A stretch of 64,000 bases of DNA, taken from NCBI GenBank assembly GCA_016874675.1, contig VGTL01000001.1, positions 31,191 to 95,190 on the forward strand, in the 5' to 3' direction. How positions within the stretch are numbered: the first letter of the stretch is position 1; the number at the start of each line of letters is the position of its first letter. Made by a program: the position numbers and the translations under genes. The DNA is from Methanobacteriota archaeon (GTDB lineage: Archaea > Thermoplasmatota > DTKX01 > VGTL01). Positions 37,265 through 47,419 of this stretch are shown here, piece after piece. The notes beneath the pieces were generated by a model that saw only the letters and a program-made list of their open reading frames with translations, searched no databases and had not been told where the DNA came from.

Positions 37265-37942
37265 TCAGGCGTGCTTCACGACGATGTCACCGATGACGTT
37301 GGCGACGTCCTCGCACATGTCGGTGGCTGCCTCCAGCATGTCGTATATCTCCTTGAGCTTCATGACCGTCACCGGGTCCAGCCTCTTGCCGTTGAAGAGC
37401 CCGCCCAGCGCGTCCAGGTGGACGTCGTCGGCGTCGTTCTCGAGCTGGTGTAGGTGTCGGATGTGCCGGTCCGTCTCCTCGCCGGCGGGGAGGTGGCGGA
37501 TGGTCCGCAGGGCCCTCGTCATGTCCTCGGCACTGTCGCACAGGATGCGGGACAGGCGCCGGATGACCTCGTCTTGGCGCGGGTCGACGCCGTAGATTAC
37601 CATGCGCCGGGTGGCGTCGTTGATGTGGTCGAGCACGTCGTCCATGGCGGATGTGAGGGCGATTATGTCCTCCCGGTCGATGGGGGTGATGAAGGTCTGG
37701 TTGAGGGCGTGGTAGATCTCGTGAACAAGGTTGTCGCCCCGGTGCTCCACCTCCTCGAGCCGTTGCTGGTAGTGGGCCGGCCCCATCCTCTCCCTATCCT
37801 CGACCATCTTGCGCAGTACGGCCGTGCCCTCCTTGACGATCGACATCTGCTTCTCGAGCAGGTCGAAGAACTGTTTCTCCTGCGGGATCAGCCACGCCTT
37901 GAGCCCCATAGACCGCCGAAGGCTAAATAGAGGTCTATTCAC
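37265..37942 (-). CDS. DUF47 (PhoU-like) phosphate transport accessory protein
   Basis: EVEHRGDNLVHEIYHALNQTFITPIDREDIIALTSAMDDVLDHI. Confidence 0.93.
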   Translation of the reverse strand: MNRPLFSLRRSMGLKAWLIPQEKQFFDLLEKQMSIVKEGTAVLRKMVEDRERMGPAHYQQRLEEVEHRGDNLVHEIYHALNQTFITPIDREDIIALTSAMDDVLDHINDATRRMVIYGVDPRQDEVIRRLSRILCDSAEDMTRALRTIRHLPAGEETDRHIRHLHQLENDADDVHLDALGGLFNGKRLDPVTVMKLKEIYDMLEAATDMCEDVANVIGDIVVKHA

Positions 37943-37984
37943 TTATAGATGCTCGATTGAGAATATATATTAATATATAGAATA

Positions 37985-38022
37985 TAGAAAAGGGGAAAGG
38001 GAACAGGCCGGGAGCCCCGGCC
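37985..38022 (-). terminator. Hairpin terminator after rubrerythrin
   Basis: GGCCGGG-AGC-CCCGGCC (38006-38022) followed on the minus strand by a pyrimidine/T-rich run (tgttccctttccccttttct). Confidence 0.55.
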
Positions 38023-38037
38023 CGTCCCCCTGCCGGC

Positions 38038-38631
38038 TCAGTATCCCTCGCCTGGCACCTCGAAGTAGGCCTGGGGGTGGGCGCAGGCGGGGCAGGTCCT
38101 GGGCGCCTCCCTGCCCTCGTGGATGAAGCCGCAGTTGCGGCAGCGCCACCTGACCTTCGTGTCCCGCTTGAACACGCAGCCCTTCTCGAGGTTGGCAAGC
38201 AGGGCGAGGTAGCGCGCCTCGTGGCCCATCTCGACCTTGGCGATGTTGCGCCAGAGCAGCGCCGCCTCGGGGAAGCCCTCCTTGTCGGCGGCCTCGGCAA
38301 AACCGGGGTAGAGCCTGGTGTGCTCCATGTTCTCGCCGGCCGCGGACGCCTTGAGGTTCTCGGCGGTCGTGCCGATGACCCCGGCCGGGTAGGCGGCGCT
38401 TATCATGACCTCGCCGCCCTGCAGCAGGCCGAAGAAGCGCTTGGCGTGCTCCTTCTCGTTGTCCGCGGTGTCGGCGAATATCGCCGAGATCTGCTCGTAG
38501 CCCTCCTTCCTCGCAACCGACGAGAAATAGGTGTAGCGGTTCCTCGCCTGGGACTCCCCGGCGAAGGAGGCCAGCAGATTGTGCTCCGTCTTGGTACCCT
38601 TCAGGCTCTTCAAACCGGTCCCCCCGGTCAT
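38038..38631 (-). CDS. Rubrerythrin
   Basis: Ferritin-like [22 protein letters not shown]...EKEHAKRF plus rubredoxin-like [20 protein letters not shown]. Confidence 0.95.
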   Translation of the reverse strand: MTGGTGLKSLKGTKTEHNLLASFAGESQARNRYTYFSSVARKEGYEQISAIFADTADNEKEHAKRFFGLLQGGEVMISAAYPAGVIGTTAENLKASAAGENMEHTRLYPGFAEAADKEGFPEAALLWRNIAKVEMGHEARYLALLANLEKGCVFKRDTKVRWRCRNCGFIHEGREAPRTCPACAHPQAYFEVPGEGY

Positions 38632-38786
38632 TTCGGCGCCATCGGCGAGCCGCAGCAGGTCGGGACGCACCCGCACCCGCACTGGTCCTCGACGACGACG
38701 ACCATGCCGCAGTCGTTGCACACTAGCTCGTTGTTCTTCTGCGTCCTCGCAGGCTTCTTCGCTCCCTTCGCCTTCTTGGCTGCCAT
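38628..38786 (-). CDS. Desulforedoxin-like mini-protein (52 aa)
   Basis: [56 protein letters not shown] overlap with rubrerythrin; below the ORF-track length cutoff. Confidence 0.75.
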   Translation of the reverse strand: MAAKKAKGAKKPARTQKNNELVCNDCGMVVVVEDQCGCGCVPTCCGSPMAPK

Positions 38787-38894
38787 GTCCGTACCTCCGA
38801 TGCGTCCCCATCCTCCATTGGATGAGCATCCCGGGCTATCGGGTCGGGTTATTTAAAGATATCAACAATTCTTGCCAGATTCAACCGGGCGGGC

Positions 38895-39644
38895 TCAGGT
38901 GGGCAGGGCGGTGAAGCGGTCCTTCCGGGCGCCGCAAACCGGACACCTCCAGTCCCCCGGAAGTGCCTCGAAAGGCGTCCCGGGCTTTATGCCCGCATCT
39001 GGTATTCCGACGGCCGGGTCGTAGATGTACCCGCAGGCGTTGCACCGGTAGCGCGCCGGCGCCACGAGCGGCGGCACCTCCACCCTTCCTCCCCCGTCCC
39101 CCGCTGCCCCCGGCTTCCTGCCCGCCGCCCCTTCCTTCGCCTGATAGGTGGCCGCCAGCTTCGAGGTGAGGCCTTTTTTAATATCGCGGTAGAAGGCGTA
39201 GCTCATGGGCTCGACGTCGCTAAGGACCTCGGCCTCGGTCACCTTGCCGATGAGAAGCAGGTGGGTGTCCAGGTCCAGGGTGGAGGTCACCTCGGCCTCG
39301 AAGAAGGCGAGGGCGTGGTCGAGCACTATCGGGGCGCCGTTGCGGCCAAGACGGTGGTTGACGCCCTCGAACTTGTCCAGGTCCCGGCCGGACTTGAAGC
39401 CGAACCGGCCCAGGAAGGTCATCGGGGCGTCCTGGTCCAGGACGGAGACGGTGAACACCCCGCTCCTTGCGCACAGCTGGCAGGTGAGGTTCTGCTTGTT
39501 CAGGCTCACCGCTATCTTGGGCGGGGTCGCGGTCACCTGGACGATGGCGTTCACCACCTGCCCGTTGAGCTTGCCCCCGTGGGCGGTGCTCACTATGTAC
39601 ATCCCGCACGGGATCTTGTAGAAGGCGTCCATGTTCATTCTCAT
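38895..39644 (-). CDS. Flavin reductase-rubredoxin fusion (high-molecular-weight-rubredoxin-like)
   Basis: [44 protein letters not shown]-terminal rubredoxin [46 protein letters not shown]. Confidence 0.9.
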   Translation of the reverse strand: MRMNMDAFYKIPCGMYIVSTAHGGKLNGQVVNAIVQVTATPPKIAVSLNKQNLTCQLCARSGVFTVSVLDQDAPMTFLGRFGFKSGRDLDKFEGVNHRLGRNGAPIVLDHALAFFEAEVTSTLDLDTHLLLIGKVTEAEVLSDVEPMSYAFYRDIKKGLTSKLAATYQAKEGAAGRKPGAAGDGGGRVEVPPLVAPARYRCNACGYIYDPAVGIPDAGIKPGTPFEALPGDWRCPVCGARKDRFTALPT

Positions 39645-39654
39645 CCCTCGCTGC

Positions 39655-39803
39655 ATTTCCGGGTGCCGGGTGCAGGGTGCCGGGTACGGAGACTGCAGCA
39701 CGCTGCACCCAACACCCGACACCCTGCACCCGGCACCCTGCACCCGGCACCCCGCACCCGGCACCCCGCACCCGGCACCTCACACCCGGCACCCCGCACC
39801 CTG
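39655..39803. repeat. Tandem-arm intergenic hairpin 7, asymmetric
   Basis: Short arm gggtgccgggtgcagggtgccgggta; long arm of CACCCGGCACCCTG/CACCCGGCACCCCG units. Confidence 0.85.
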
Positions 39804-39810
39804 TTCCTAG

Positions 39811-40815
39811 CTAGTCAAGCCTCTTTTCGCCCTTGAGCTTCCGCAGCGGCGCGATGTCCTGCGAGACCTCGACGGTTCCCAGGAACCTGCCGTCGCGCCT
39901 CAAGGCGAAGTAGCGGATGTGGACCAGCCTCTCCCCGACGTTGAGCCAGAACTCGGCGATGTCGCGCTTTTCGGCGCGAAAGTCGTCGAGTATCCTCTGG
40001 ACGGCGGCGTAGCTCTTCTGGGGGTGGCATTTTTGGACCTTCCGGCCCAGAATCGCCTTCGTTCGGGGGAAGATGCGCTCCTTGGAGTTGGAGAAGAAGC
40101 GCACCTCATCATTGGCGTCGACGAAGGTCAGGTCGAAGGGGACCGTGTCCAGCAGGGTCTCCAGCTCCTGCCGGGTGAAGCTCCCGGTCTCGAAGACGAT
40201 GCGGTCGCCCGAGACCTCCAGGGCGGCCGGCCGGCCCGCCTTGCCCTTGGGCCTCTCAGTGCCACGGGCGCCGACCGGGAGGAACACTCCGTACCCGATG
40301 TCGTCGAAACCCTCGGAGATCTCCTCCCACCCGGCGGCCCCGATGGCCTGGAGGGCCATCGGGAAGAGGACGGAGTTCTCCTTGTTGAAGTGCATCGCCA
40401 GCAGGTCCGAGAGCCCGACTGCGCCCTCCAGCATCTCCCGGCGGAATCTTGCCGGGTCCTTCGGGCGTTCCTCCGCCGACAGGGCGTAGAGCCTCTTTTT
40501 GACCTCGCGTATCTGGTTGTGCTCGTTCCACATCTGGGCCGGAGGGCCCTCGATGCCGTGCTTCTCCATGTGCGGGAACAGGACGTTCTCCTCGCGCACA
40601 TAATGGTTCTCGGACTCGCGGAAGTGGTCGAGGAGGTGGCCGATGTTCTCCATTATCTTCTCGGCCGTGCCCCCGCCCCTGGCCTTCTGCAGGTTCTCCG
40701 CGGCGAGCCGCAGCTTCGCCGCAAAATCGAGTATGATGGCGTGCTCCTCCATGAGCGTGTGTATCGGATGACCCTCGGGCGGAAGCCCGATTCCCCCCTT
40801 GCCAGCCCCGGACAT
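39811..40815 (-). CDS. Hemerythrin-like HHE domain plus PAS domain (DUF438-like)
   Basis: HTLMEEHAIILDF, HYVREENVLFPHMEKHGIEGPPAQMWNEHNQIREVK, C-terminal LTFVDANDEVRFFSNSKERIFPRTKAILGRKVQKCHP. Confidence 0.88.
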   Translation of the reverse strand: MSGAGKGGIGLPPEGHPIHTLMEEHAIILDFAAKLRLAAENLQKARGGGTAEKIMENIGHLLDHFRESENHYVREENVLFPHMEKHGIEGPPAQMWNEHNQIREVKKRLYALSAEERPKDPARFRREMLEGAVGLSDLLAMHFNKENSVLFPMALQAIGAAGWEEISEGFDDIGYGVFLPVGARGTERPKGKAGRPAALEVSGDRIVFETGSFTRQELETLLDTVPFDLTFVDANDEVRFFSNSKERIFPRTKAILGRKVQKCHPQKSYAAVQRILDDFRAEKRDIAEFWLNVGERLVHIRYFALRRDGRFLGTVEVSQDIAPLRKLKGEKRLD

Positions 40816-41027
40816 GATCTTGCCCCCGATTCGCCTTGGCGGTCCGCAAAAGGTGTAGGCGTATATATTATTTGGCCAAAACCAGGGGCGCGCCGGTCAT
40901 CGGCCGGCGGCCTTGCGGGTCTTCTCCCGCAGCCGCGCTTCCACCGCGCCCGACTGAAGCTCGCGCAGAGCGTCAGAGGCGATCCACCGGCCGCTCCTGG
41001 TGCCCGAGGCCGCGATCCTCCGGGCCC

Positions 41028-41075
41028 AGCTGCCCGCTGCCCCCCTGCTGCCCGCTGCCCGCTGCCCGCCGCCCC
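41028..41075. repeat. One-armed tandem element 8
   Basis: agctgcccgctgcccccctgctgcccgctgcccgctgcccgccgcccc directly 3' of the ribH stop. Confidence 0.65.
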
Positions 41076-41489
41076 TTATTTCCGCGCTCCCTGCTGCGCC
41101 TTGTACATCTTGAAGACCGCCTCGACCGCGGACTTCGCCTTCTCTATGCGGTCCTGGGCCTGGAGGCGGGTCATGCCCGGGCCGGATATTCCCAGCGCCA
41201 CGGGCTTGTCGTACTCCACGGCGAGGTCGGTTATCTTGCGGCTGGTCTGCTGGATCACTATCTGGTCGTGCTCGGTCTCGCCCTCGATGACCGCGCCCAG
41301 CGTGACCACGCCGTCGATGTCCTTTCGCCTTACGAGCTCCTTGATCGCCAGGGGCATGTCGAACACCCCGGGCACGAAGACCTCCTTGGAGACCTCGAGC
41401 CCGAGGAAGCGCGCGTGCTGGCGCGCCTGCTCCAGCATCATCTGCGTTATGTCGAAGTTGAACTCAGACACGACTATCCCTATCTTCAT
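41076..41489 (-). CDS. ribH: 6,7-dimethyl-8-ribityllumazine synthase
   Basis: [51 protein letters not shown]. Confidence 0.92.
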   Translation of the reverse strand: MKIGIVVSEFNFDITQMMLEQARQHARFLGLEVSKEVFVPGVFDMPLAIKELVRRKDIDGVVTLGAVIEGETEHDQIVIQQTSRKITDLAVEYDKPVALGISGPGMTRLQAQDRIEKAKSAVEAVFKMYKAQQGARK

Positions 41490-41570
41490 GGTCTTCCACC
41501 TCCCTTTACATTTCATCCGATTCGGAAACCCCGGACTCAAGCATGGGGCATCCAGCCTTCAATACTTGCA

Positions 41571-41668
41571 TCCTCGCTCCCTTGCTCCCTTGCTCCCTTG
41601 CTCCCTTGCTCCCTTGCTCCCTTGCTCCCTTGCTCCCTTTCGTCCCCGCACCCCGCACCCTGTGTTCT
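41571..41668. repeat. One-armed tandem element 9: near-perfect TTGCTCCC octamer array
   Basis: About 8 uninterrupted copies of an 8-bp unit between ribC and ribH. Confidence 0.9.
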
Positions 41669-42591
<923 letters not shown>

Positions 42592-42646
42592 GGGGCGTCG
42601 GGCGGCGGGCCGCTTCCGGTCCTCCGCCGGGGCGCCTCCCTTTCCC

Positions 42647-43360
42647 CTACTTGCCGTTCTGGACCACCCCCGCGCTGCCCCTCTTGCGGCCCGGGACCGG
42701 TCCCGTTCCCGTCCGGCTCTCCCAAAACGCCCTCACCTGGGAGCCCTCGAGGAAGACCAGCCCGGCCTCCCGGGCGTACCGGGAGGCCTGGGCCTTGGGG
42801 AGCGCCCGGCCGTCGTCGCCCATCATCTCGCAGATCGTGGCGGTTGGCACGAGGCCGGCGAACGACACCAGGGCGGTCGCCATCTCCGTGTGGCCGTTGC
42901 GGGTGGAGAGCAATCCCTCGGCGGCGTTGAGGAGCTGGACGTGGCCCGGCGCCCGGAAGAGCTTGCCGAAGGTCCGGCGCACCTCCTCGTCGGGCCCGCG
43001 GTACTCCAGGGCCTCCCGGACCATCCCGGCGAAGTGGGAGATAGTCAGGGCCCGGTCGCGGTCGGTGACGCCGGTGAACGTCTTGCGGTGGTTGATGGTT
43101 ATCGCGAAGGCCGACTTGGCGTCGTAGGGAATGTCGTCGGGGACCAGCTCGCCCAGAAGGGGGTGCCTTTGGCGCGCCTCGGAGAAAAGGTCGGCCAGGA
43201 ACGGGATGCCGAGCCTCTGCCAGGCGCGGGAGGGGACGGTCGTGCATATCAGCCCGCCGCCGTCGCGCCTCATCCGGCGGACCGAATCGTGCGTCACGTG
43301 CTGCGAGGCCGCCACCAGGTCGGTCTCGCGCTCCCGGCTGTCCGAGTCGTAGAGCAGCAC
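42647..43360 (-). CDS. ribB: 3,4-dihydroxy-2-butanone 4-phosphate synthase; N-terminus probably extends upstream
   Basis: LLYDSDSRERETDLVAASQHVT, AITINHRKTFTGVTDRDRALTI, RNGHTEMATAL; the GTG start at 43360 trims the N-terminus, the upstream frame reads AERALDSLAGGDF without ATG/GTG/TTG. Confidence 0.9.
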   Translation of the reverse strand: MLLYDSDSRERETDLVAASQHVTHDSVRRMRRDGGGLICTTVPSRAWQRLGIPFLADLFSEARQRHPLLGELVPDDIPYDAKSAFAITINHRKTFTGVTDRDRALTISHFAGMVREALEYRGPDEEVRRTFGKLFRAPGHVQLLNAAEGLLSTRNGHTEMATALVSFAGLVPTATICEMMGDDGRALPKAQASRYAREAGLVFLEGSQVRAFWESRTGTGPVPGRKRGSAGVVQNGK

Positions 43361-43492
43361 GAAATCCCCCCCGGCCAGCGAGTCCAGGGCCCGCTCCGCG
43401 CCGTCTTCCGTCTTCCCTCCCCCGGTGGTTAATATGGGGAGGTATTGATATTTTTTTTGTAGTTACTAAATATTTGGTATGATTGAAAAAAC

Positions 43493-43690
43493 GAGGGCGC
43501 AAGGCGCAGGGCGCGGGGCACGAGGCTTGAGGCGGAAGGGTCGAGGGACGATGGGATGGATATTATTGAGCGGGTGGCAAGAAAGCGACAGCACCTTCCA
43601 CCAACCTCGCGCCTTGTCCCTTGCCCCTTGCGCATTTTCCTTTTAGCCCTGTGCCTTGCGCCTCGCGCCCTGCGCCCTGCGCCTTTGTAT
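43493..43690. repeat. Tandem-arm intergenic hairpin 10
   Basis: Left gggcgcaaggcgcagggcgcggggcacgaggcttgagg; right cctcgcgccttgtcccttgccccttgcgc...gccttgcgcctcgcgccctgcgccctgcgcc. Confidence 0.85.
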
Positions 43691-43705
43691 GCAAAGTACC
43701 GATTA

Positions 43706-43717
43706 TTTTATATAAAA
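43706..43717 (+). promoter_or_regulatory. TATA box of the M6 protease gene
   Basis: TTTTATATAAAA about 28 nt before ATG 43740. Confidence 0.7.
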
Positions 43718-43739
43718 ATGAAAATATCCACATTGTCTG

Positions 43740-46700
43740 ATGATGATGATGTATAACAAGGTGCTGGCCCTGGCGGCGGTCGTGATGGTGGCGTTCCCGG
43801 GAGCCGTGCCGGCCGGGCCGGGGGACGGCGTCCCCTCCGGGGAGCCGGGGGTCTTCCCCTGGCGCGACAAGCCACTGCGCCCCATGCCCTCATCGCCCCT
43901 TGCCGAGGTCGCGCCCCGGGTGACCGGCACGGCCAAGGTGCTCCTGCTCTGCATCGAGTTCTCCAACGTCAAGCACAACGGCGCCCACACCCCGGCCTAC
44001 TTCGACGCGCTCGCCGACGGCCCGGGCAACAGCATGGCGGCCTACTTCCACGAGGCGTCGGGGGGAAGGTTCACCATCGCCGCGGACTGCCAGGGCTGGT
44101 ACACATCCACCCAGACGATGGAGCACTACGGCGCCCCCAGCGGGGGCCAGAAGGACAATCCCCTGCTCTACGAGCTAGTCACCGAGGCGGTCCGGGCGGC
44201 CGACGCCCAGGTCAACTTCGCAGACTACGACTTGGACCGCGACGGCTGGGTGGACTACCTCCAGGTGGTGCACGCCGGAAGGGACGAGGCGATGTCGGGC
44301 AGCCCAAACGACATCTGGTCGGAGATGTACTACGACTTCGACACCCCCGTGGTCGACGGAAAGCGGGTGGGCATCTACAGCATGGTCTCCGAGTACGACC
44401 CGATGGGTGTGTTCGCCCACGAGTTAGGCCACCAGATCGGGCTGCCCGACCTCTACGACACGGACGGCCCCGGCAACGGGGGCGACACGGACGGGGCGGG
44501 CCTCTGGGACATCATGGCGGCCGGCGCGTTCCTCGGGAACGGCGACGTCCCCTCCCTGCCCTCGGCGTGGAGCCGCACCCTCCTGGGCTGGACGAACCTC
44601 CTGACCGTGACCTCCAACACGAACGGCCTCCAGCTGGCCTCCGCGGCGCGGAACGGCACTGTCCTTCGCATCAACGTCCCCGGCATCCCCAACGAGTACT
44701 ACCTCGTGGAGTGCCGCGTCCAGACCGGGTTCGACTCCCACCTTCCGGGAAGCGGCCTGCTCATCTGGCATATCGACGACTCGCGGGGCAACCTCAACCT
44801 CAACGACCTGGAGACCCGGCCGGGCAAAAAGCGCGTCACCCTCGAGGAGGCCCACGGGGGCGTCCAGCACCTCGACCGCGCCGGGCTCAAGCTCTACGAC
44901 CCCCAGGACCCCTGGTCCAACAGCGCCGGCGGGTTCTCGCCCACGTCAGACCCCAACACCACCGCCAACCTCGACGGCCGCCACACATTCATCTCGGTGA
45001 GAAACATCGGGCCGGCTAGCTACACCATGAGCTGCGATGTGGTCCTGAACACCCCAGTCTACGACCTTCGCCTGACGCCCTCCGGGACCCGGTTCGACAT
45101 CGACCCCGGGGTGACCAGCCACTTCACGGTGGATGCCTACAATGTCGGCTCGGACGAGGAGTACTCGTTCTCGGTCGAGGGAAAGTTCACTGAATGGTTC
45201 AATGCGGACCCGGCCCGGACCGTTCTCACCACCCGGAACGCCATCGGCCTGACCGTCTTCATGCGGCCGCCGGTGACCGCCCCCGCCGGCACGGCGTTCG
45301 AGGACACGCTCCGCGCCACCGCCTCCTCGGACCGCACGAGGTCGTTCACGATCAAGTTCAGCGTCAGGGTGAACGCCAAGCTCCACAGCGCCTTCTCGCC
45401 GTCCATGGATATCGGGCTTTTGCCCGGCGCGCCCCGGACCGTGGAGCTTGCCGTCGAGAACCGCGGGAACCTGGCCGACACGATAACCCTCTCCATCCAG
45501 GGCCCGGGCGCAGGGTGGGTATCGTACGAGGGCCCCGAGACCTTCCAGCTTGCGGCCGGCTCCAACGACACGTTGCGGCTCACCGCCTCCATCCCGTTCG
45601 GGACCGAGCAGAACGCCCGCACGACCGTCGAGGTGGGCGGCCGCTCCCGGGACGGCTCCCGCTCCGACCCGGCGACGCTCTCGCTCTGGGCGGGGCCGTC
45701 GCCCTACATCGTGTTCGGCGCGCTGGAGGAGGTCCGCGTGAGGCCCGGCGTTCCCTCGGCGGTCCGGGTCCACCTCGACAACCTGGGCACAGCGGACGCC
45801 GTGCTCTCGCTTGCGACCGAGGCCCCGCCGGGCTGGTTCGCCAACCTCTCCCGCGAAAGCATCCTGATTCCGGCCTGGGGCTCCGAGGATGTCCCGCTCT
45901 CGGTCACGGCGCCCGAGGGCGCGCCGGCGGGCACCGTGGCGCCCGTCAACCTCACCGCGGCGGCCGGGGCGTACCTGAACTCCACCTCCATCCCGGTGAC
46001 GGTGGAGCAGGTCTACGGCGTGGCCCTTTTCGACTGCAGCACCTCCGCCGAGGTCCTGCCCGGCGTTCCCCACGAGTACCGTTTCACGGTCGGAAACACC
46101 GGCAACGGCCGCGACGACCTGGTGCTCGACATCATCGAGGGCCCGACGGACGGTCAGTGGACCCAGAGCCTGGACACCCGGGCGCTCCGGCTGGGGCCGG
46201 GGGAGAACGCCACCGTGGCCGTCACCGTCACCGCGCCGGCCGGGGCGCTGGCAGGGGCCCGCTGGGAGGTCACCCTCGGGTTCGGCCACACTGGGGGCGA
46301 GACCACCGAGTTCGAGCTGGTCTCCACGGTGGCCCGGCTGCGAACGGTCTCGGTGGCGGCGGCCCAGAGGGCGAAATCGGGGGACCCGGGAGAGACGGTC
46401 AGCTTCCAGTTCTCGGCGACCAACACGGGGAACGCTGCCGATTCGGTCCTCTTCTCCGCGCCCAAGCAGGCCGGGCTCGTCTTGGAGTTCTCCGAGCCGG
46501 ACTACTCGCTGGACCCCTCAGAGAGGGTCGACCTCCGGCTCTCCTGCCGCATCCTCGCCGGCGCCCAGGCGGGCCTCCGCTCCATCATCCTGACCGCCTC
46601 GGCCCGAGACGACCCCTCGGTGAACGCCACAGTGGATCTCCGCCTGACGGTCAATGCGATCCACGCCGTCGAGTTGCAGTTCCAGAGGACCCAGGCCGAA

Positions 46701-47099
46701 GCCCCCGCCGGGGGAAGCGTGGTGTTCCCCTGCACGCTCCAAAACACCGGCAACACGAGGGACACCTTCACCCTCTCGAGGGTCTCGGGAACGCTGGAGG
46801 TCCTCTTCGACCGCTCGACGGTCACCCTTGAGCCAGGCGAGAAGGTATCCATCAACATCACCGCCACGGTCCCGTCCGGGGAGCCCGGGGGGCCGTCGGC
46901 CTTCAAGGTCTCGGTTCGCTCCCAGGGAAAGGCCGGCGAGGTGTTCCTCAAGGAGCTCGCGGTCGACGTCTCCGCGGCGCCGGGCGGCGGTGGCAACGCC
47001 CTCCTAGTCCCCATCGCCGCGGCCGGAGCGCTCGGCGCCGTGGCCGTCGCGGCGGCACTGCTCGTTCTGCGCCGGCGCAAGAAGAAATCCGCGCAATAG
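43740..47099 (+). CDS. Secreted M6-family metalloprotease with NEW3/CARDB-like repeats and C-terminal TM
   Basis: FAHELGHQIGLPDLYD; repeated GNTGN/ENRGN Ig-like modules; C-terminal ALLVPIAAAGALGAVAVAAALLVLRRRKKK. Confidence 0.9.
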   Translation: MMMMYNKVLALAAVVMVAFPGAVPAGPGDGVPSGEPGVFPWRDKPLRPMPSSPLAEVAPRVTGTAKVLLLCIEFSNVKHNGAHTPAYFDALADGPGNSMAAYFHEASGGRFTIAADCQGWYTSTQTMEHYGAPSGGQKDNPLLYELVTEAVRAADAQVNFADYDLDRDGWVDYLQVVHAGRDEAMSGSPNDIWSEMYYDFDTPVVDGKRVGIYSMVSEYDPMGVFAHELGHQIGLPDLYDTDGPGNGGDTDGAGLWDIMAAGAFLGNGDVPSLPSAWSRTLLGWTNLLTVTSNTNGLQLASAARNGTVLRINVPGIPNEYYLVECRVQTGFDSHLPGSGLLIWHIDDSRGNLNLNDLETRPGKKRVTLEEAHGGVQHLDRAGLKLYDPQDPWSNSAGGFSPTSDPNTTANLDGRHTFISVRNIGPASYTMSCDVVLNTPVYDLRLTPSGTRFDIDPGVTSHFTVDAYNVGSDEEYSFSVEGKFTEWFNADPARTVLTTRNAIGLTVFMRPPVTAPAGTAFEDTLRATASSDRTRSFTIKFSVRVNAKLHSAFSPSMDIGLLPGAPRTVELAVENRGNLADTITLSIQGPGAGWVSYEGPETFQLAAGSNDTLRLTASIPFGTEQNARTTVEVGGRSRDGSRSDPATLSLWAGPSPYIVFGALEEVRVRPGVPSAVRVHLDNLGTADAVLSLATEAPPGWFANLSRESILIPAWGSEDVPLSVTAPEGAPAGTVAPVNLTAAAGAYLNSTSIPVTVEQVYGVALFDCSTSAEVLPGVPHEYRFTVGNTGNGRDDLVLDIIEGPTDGQWTQSLDTRALRLGPGENATVAVTVTAPAGALAGARWEVTLGFGHTGGETTEFELVSTVARLRTVSVAAAQRAKSGDPGETVSFQFSATNTGNAADSVLFSAPKQAGLVLEFSEPDYSLDPSERVDLRLSCRILAGAQAGLRSIILTASARDDPSVNATVDLRLTVNAIHAVELQFQRTQAEAPAGGSVVFPCTLQNTGNTRDTFTLSRVSGTLEVLFDRSTVTLEPGEKVSINITATVPSGEPGGPSAFKVSVRSQGKAGEVFLKELAVDVSAAPGGGGNALLVPIAAAGALGAVAVAAALLVLRRRKKKSAQ

Positions 47100-47410
47100 G
47101 GGAAGGGCAGCAAGGCAGCAAGGCAGCAAGGCAGCAGGGGAAGGCAGAAAGGCAGCAAGGCAGCAAGGCAGCAAGGGTGGGCAGGAAGGCAGAAAGGCAG
47201 AAAGGGAGAAAGGGCCTGGTCGTCGTCCCTTGCTGCCTTTCTGCCTTGCTGCCTTGCTCCCTTGCCCCCTTGCTCCCTTGCTGCCTTGCTGCCTTGCTCC
47301 CTTGCCCCCTTGCTCCCTTGCCCCCTTGCTCCCTTGCCCCCTTGCTCCCTTGCTGCCTTCCTGCCCACCCTTGCTGCCTTGCTGCCTTGCTGCCCGCTGC
47401 CTTTGCCCGA
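47100..47410. repeat. Tandem-arm intergenic hairpin 11
   Basis: Left (aa)ggcagcaaggcagcaaggcagcaaggcagc...; apex gggcctggtcgtcgtccc; right ttgctgcctttctgccttgctgccttgctccc... Confidence 0.92.
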
Positions 47411-47419
47411 TCGCCCTGC

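Noticed and set aside
41571-41668. CRISPR array interpretation of the octamer tandem repeats
   Set aside because: Units are 8 bp with no unique spacers, and no cas genes are seen.
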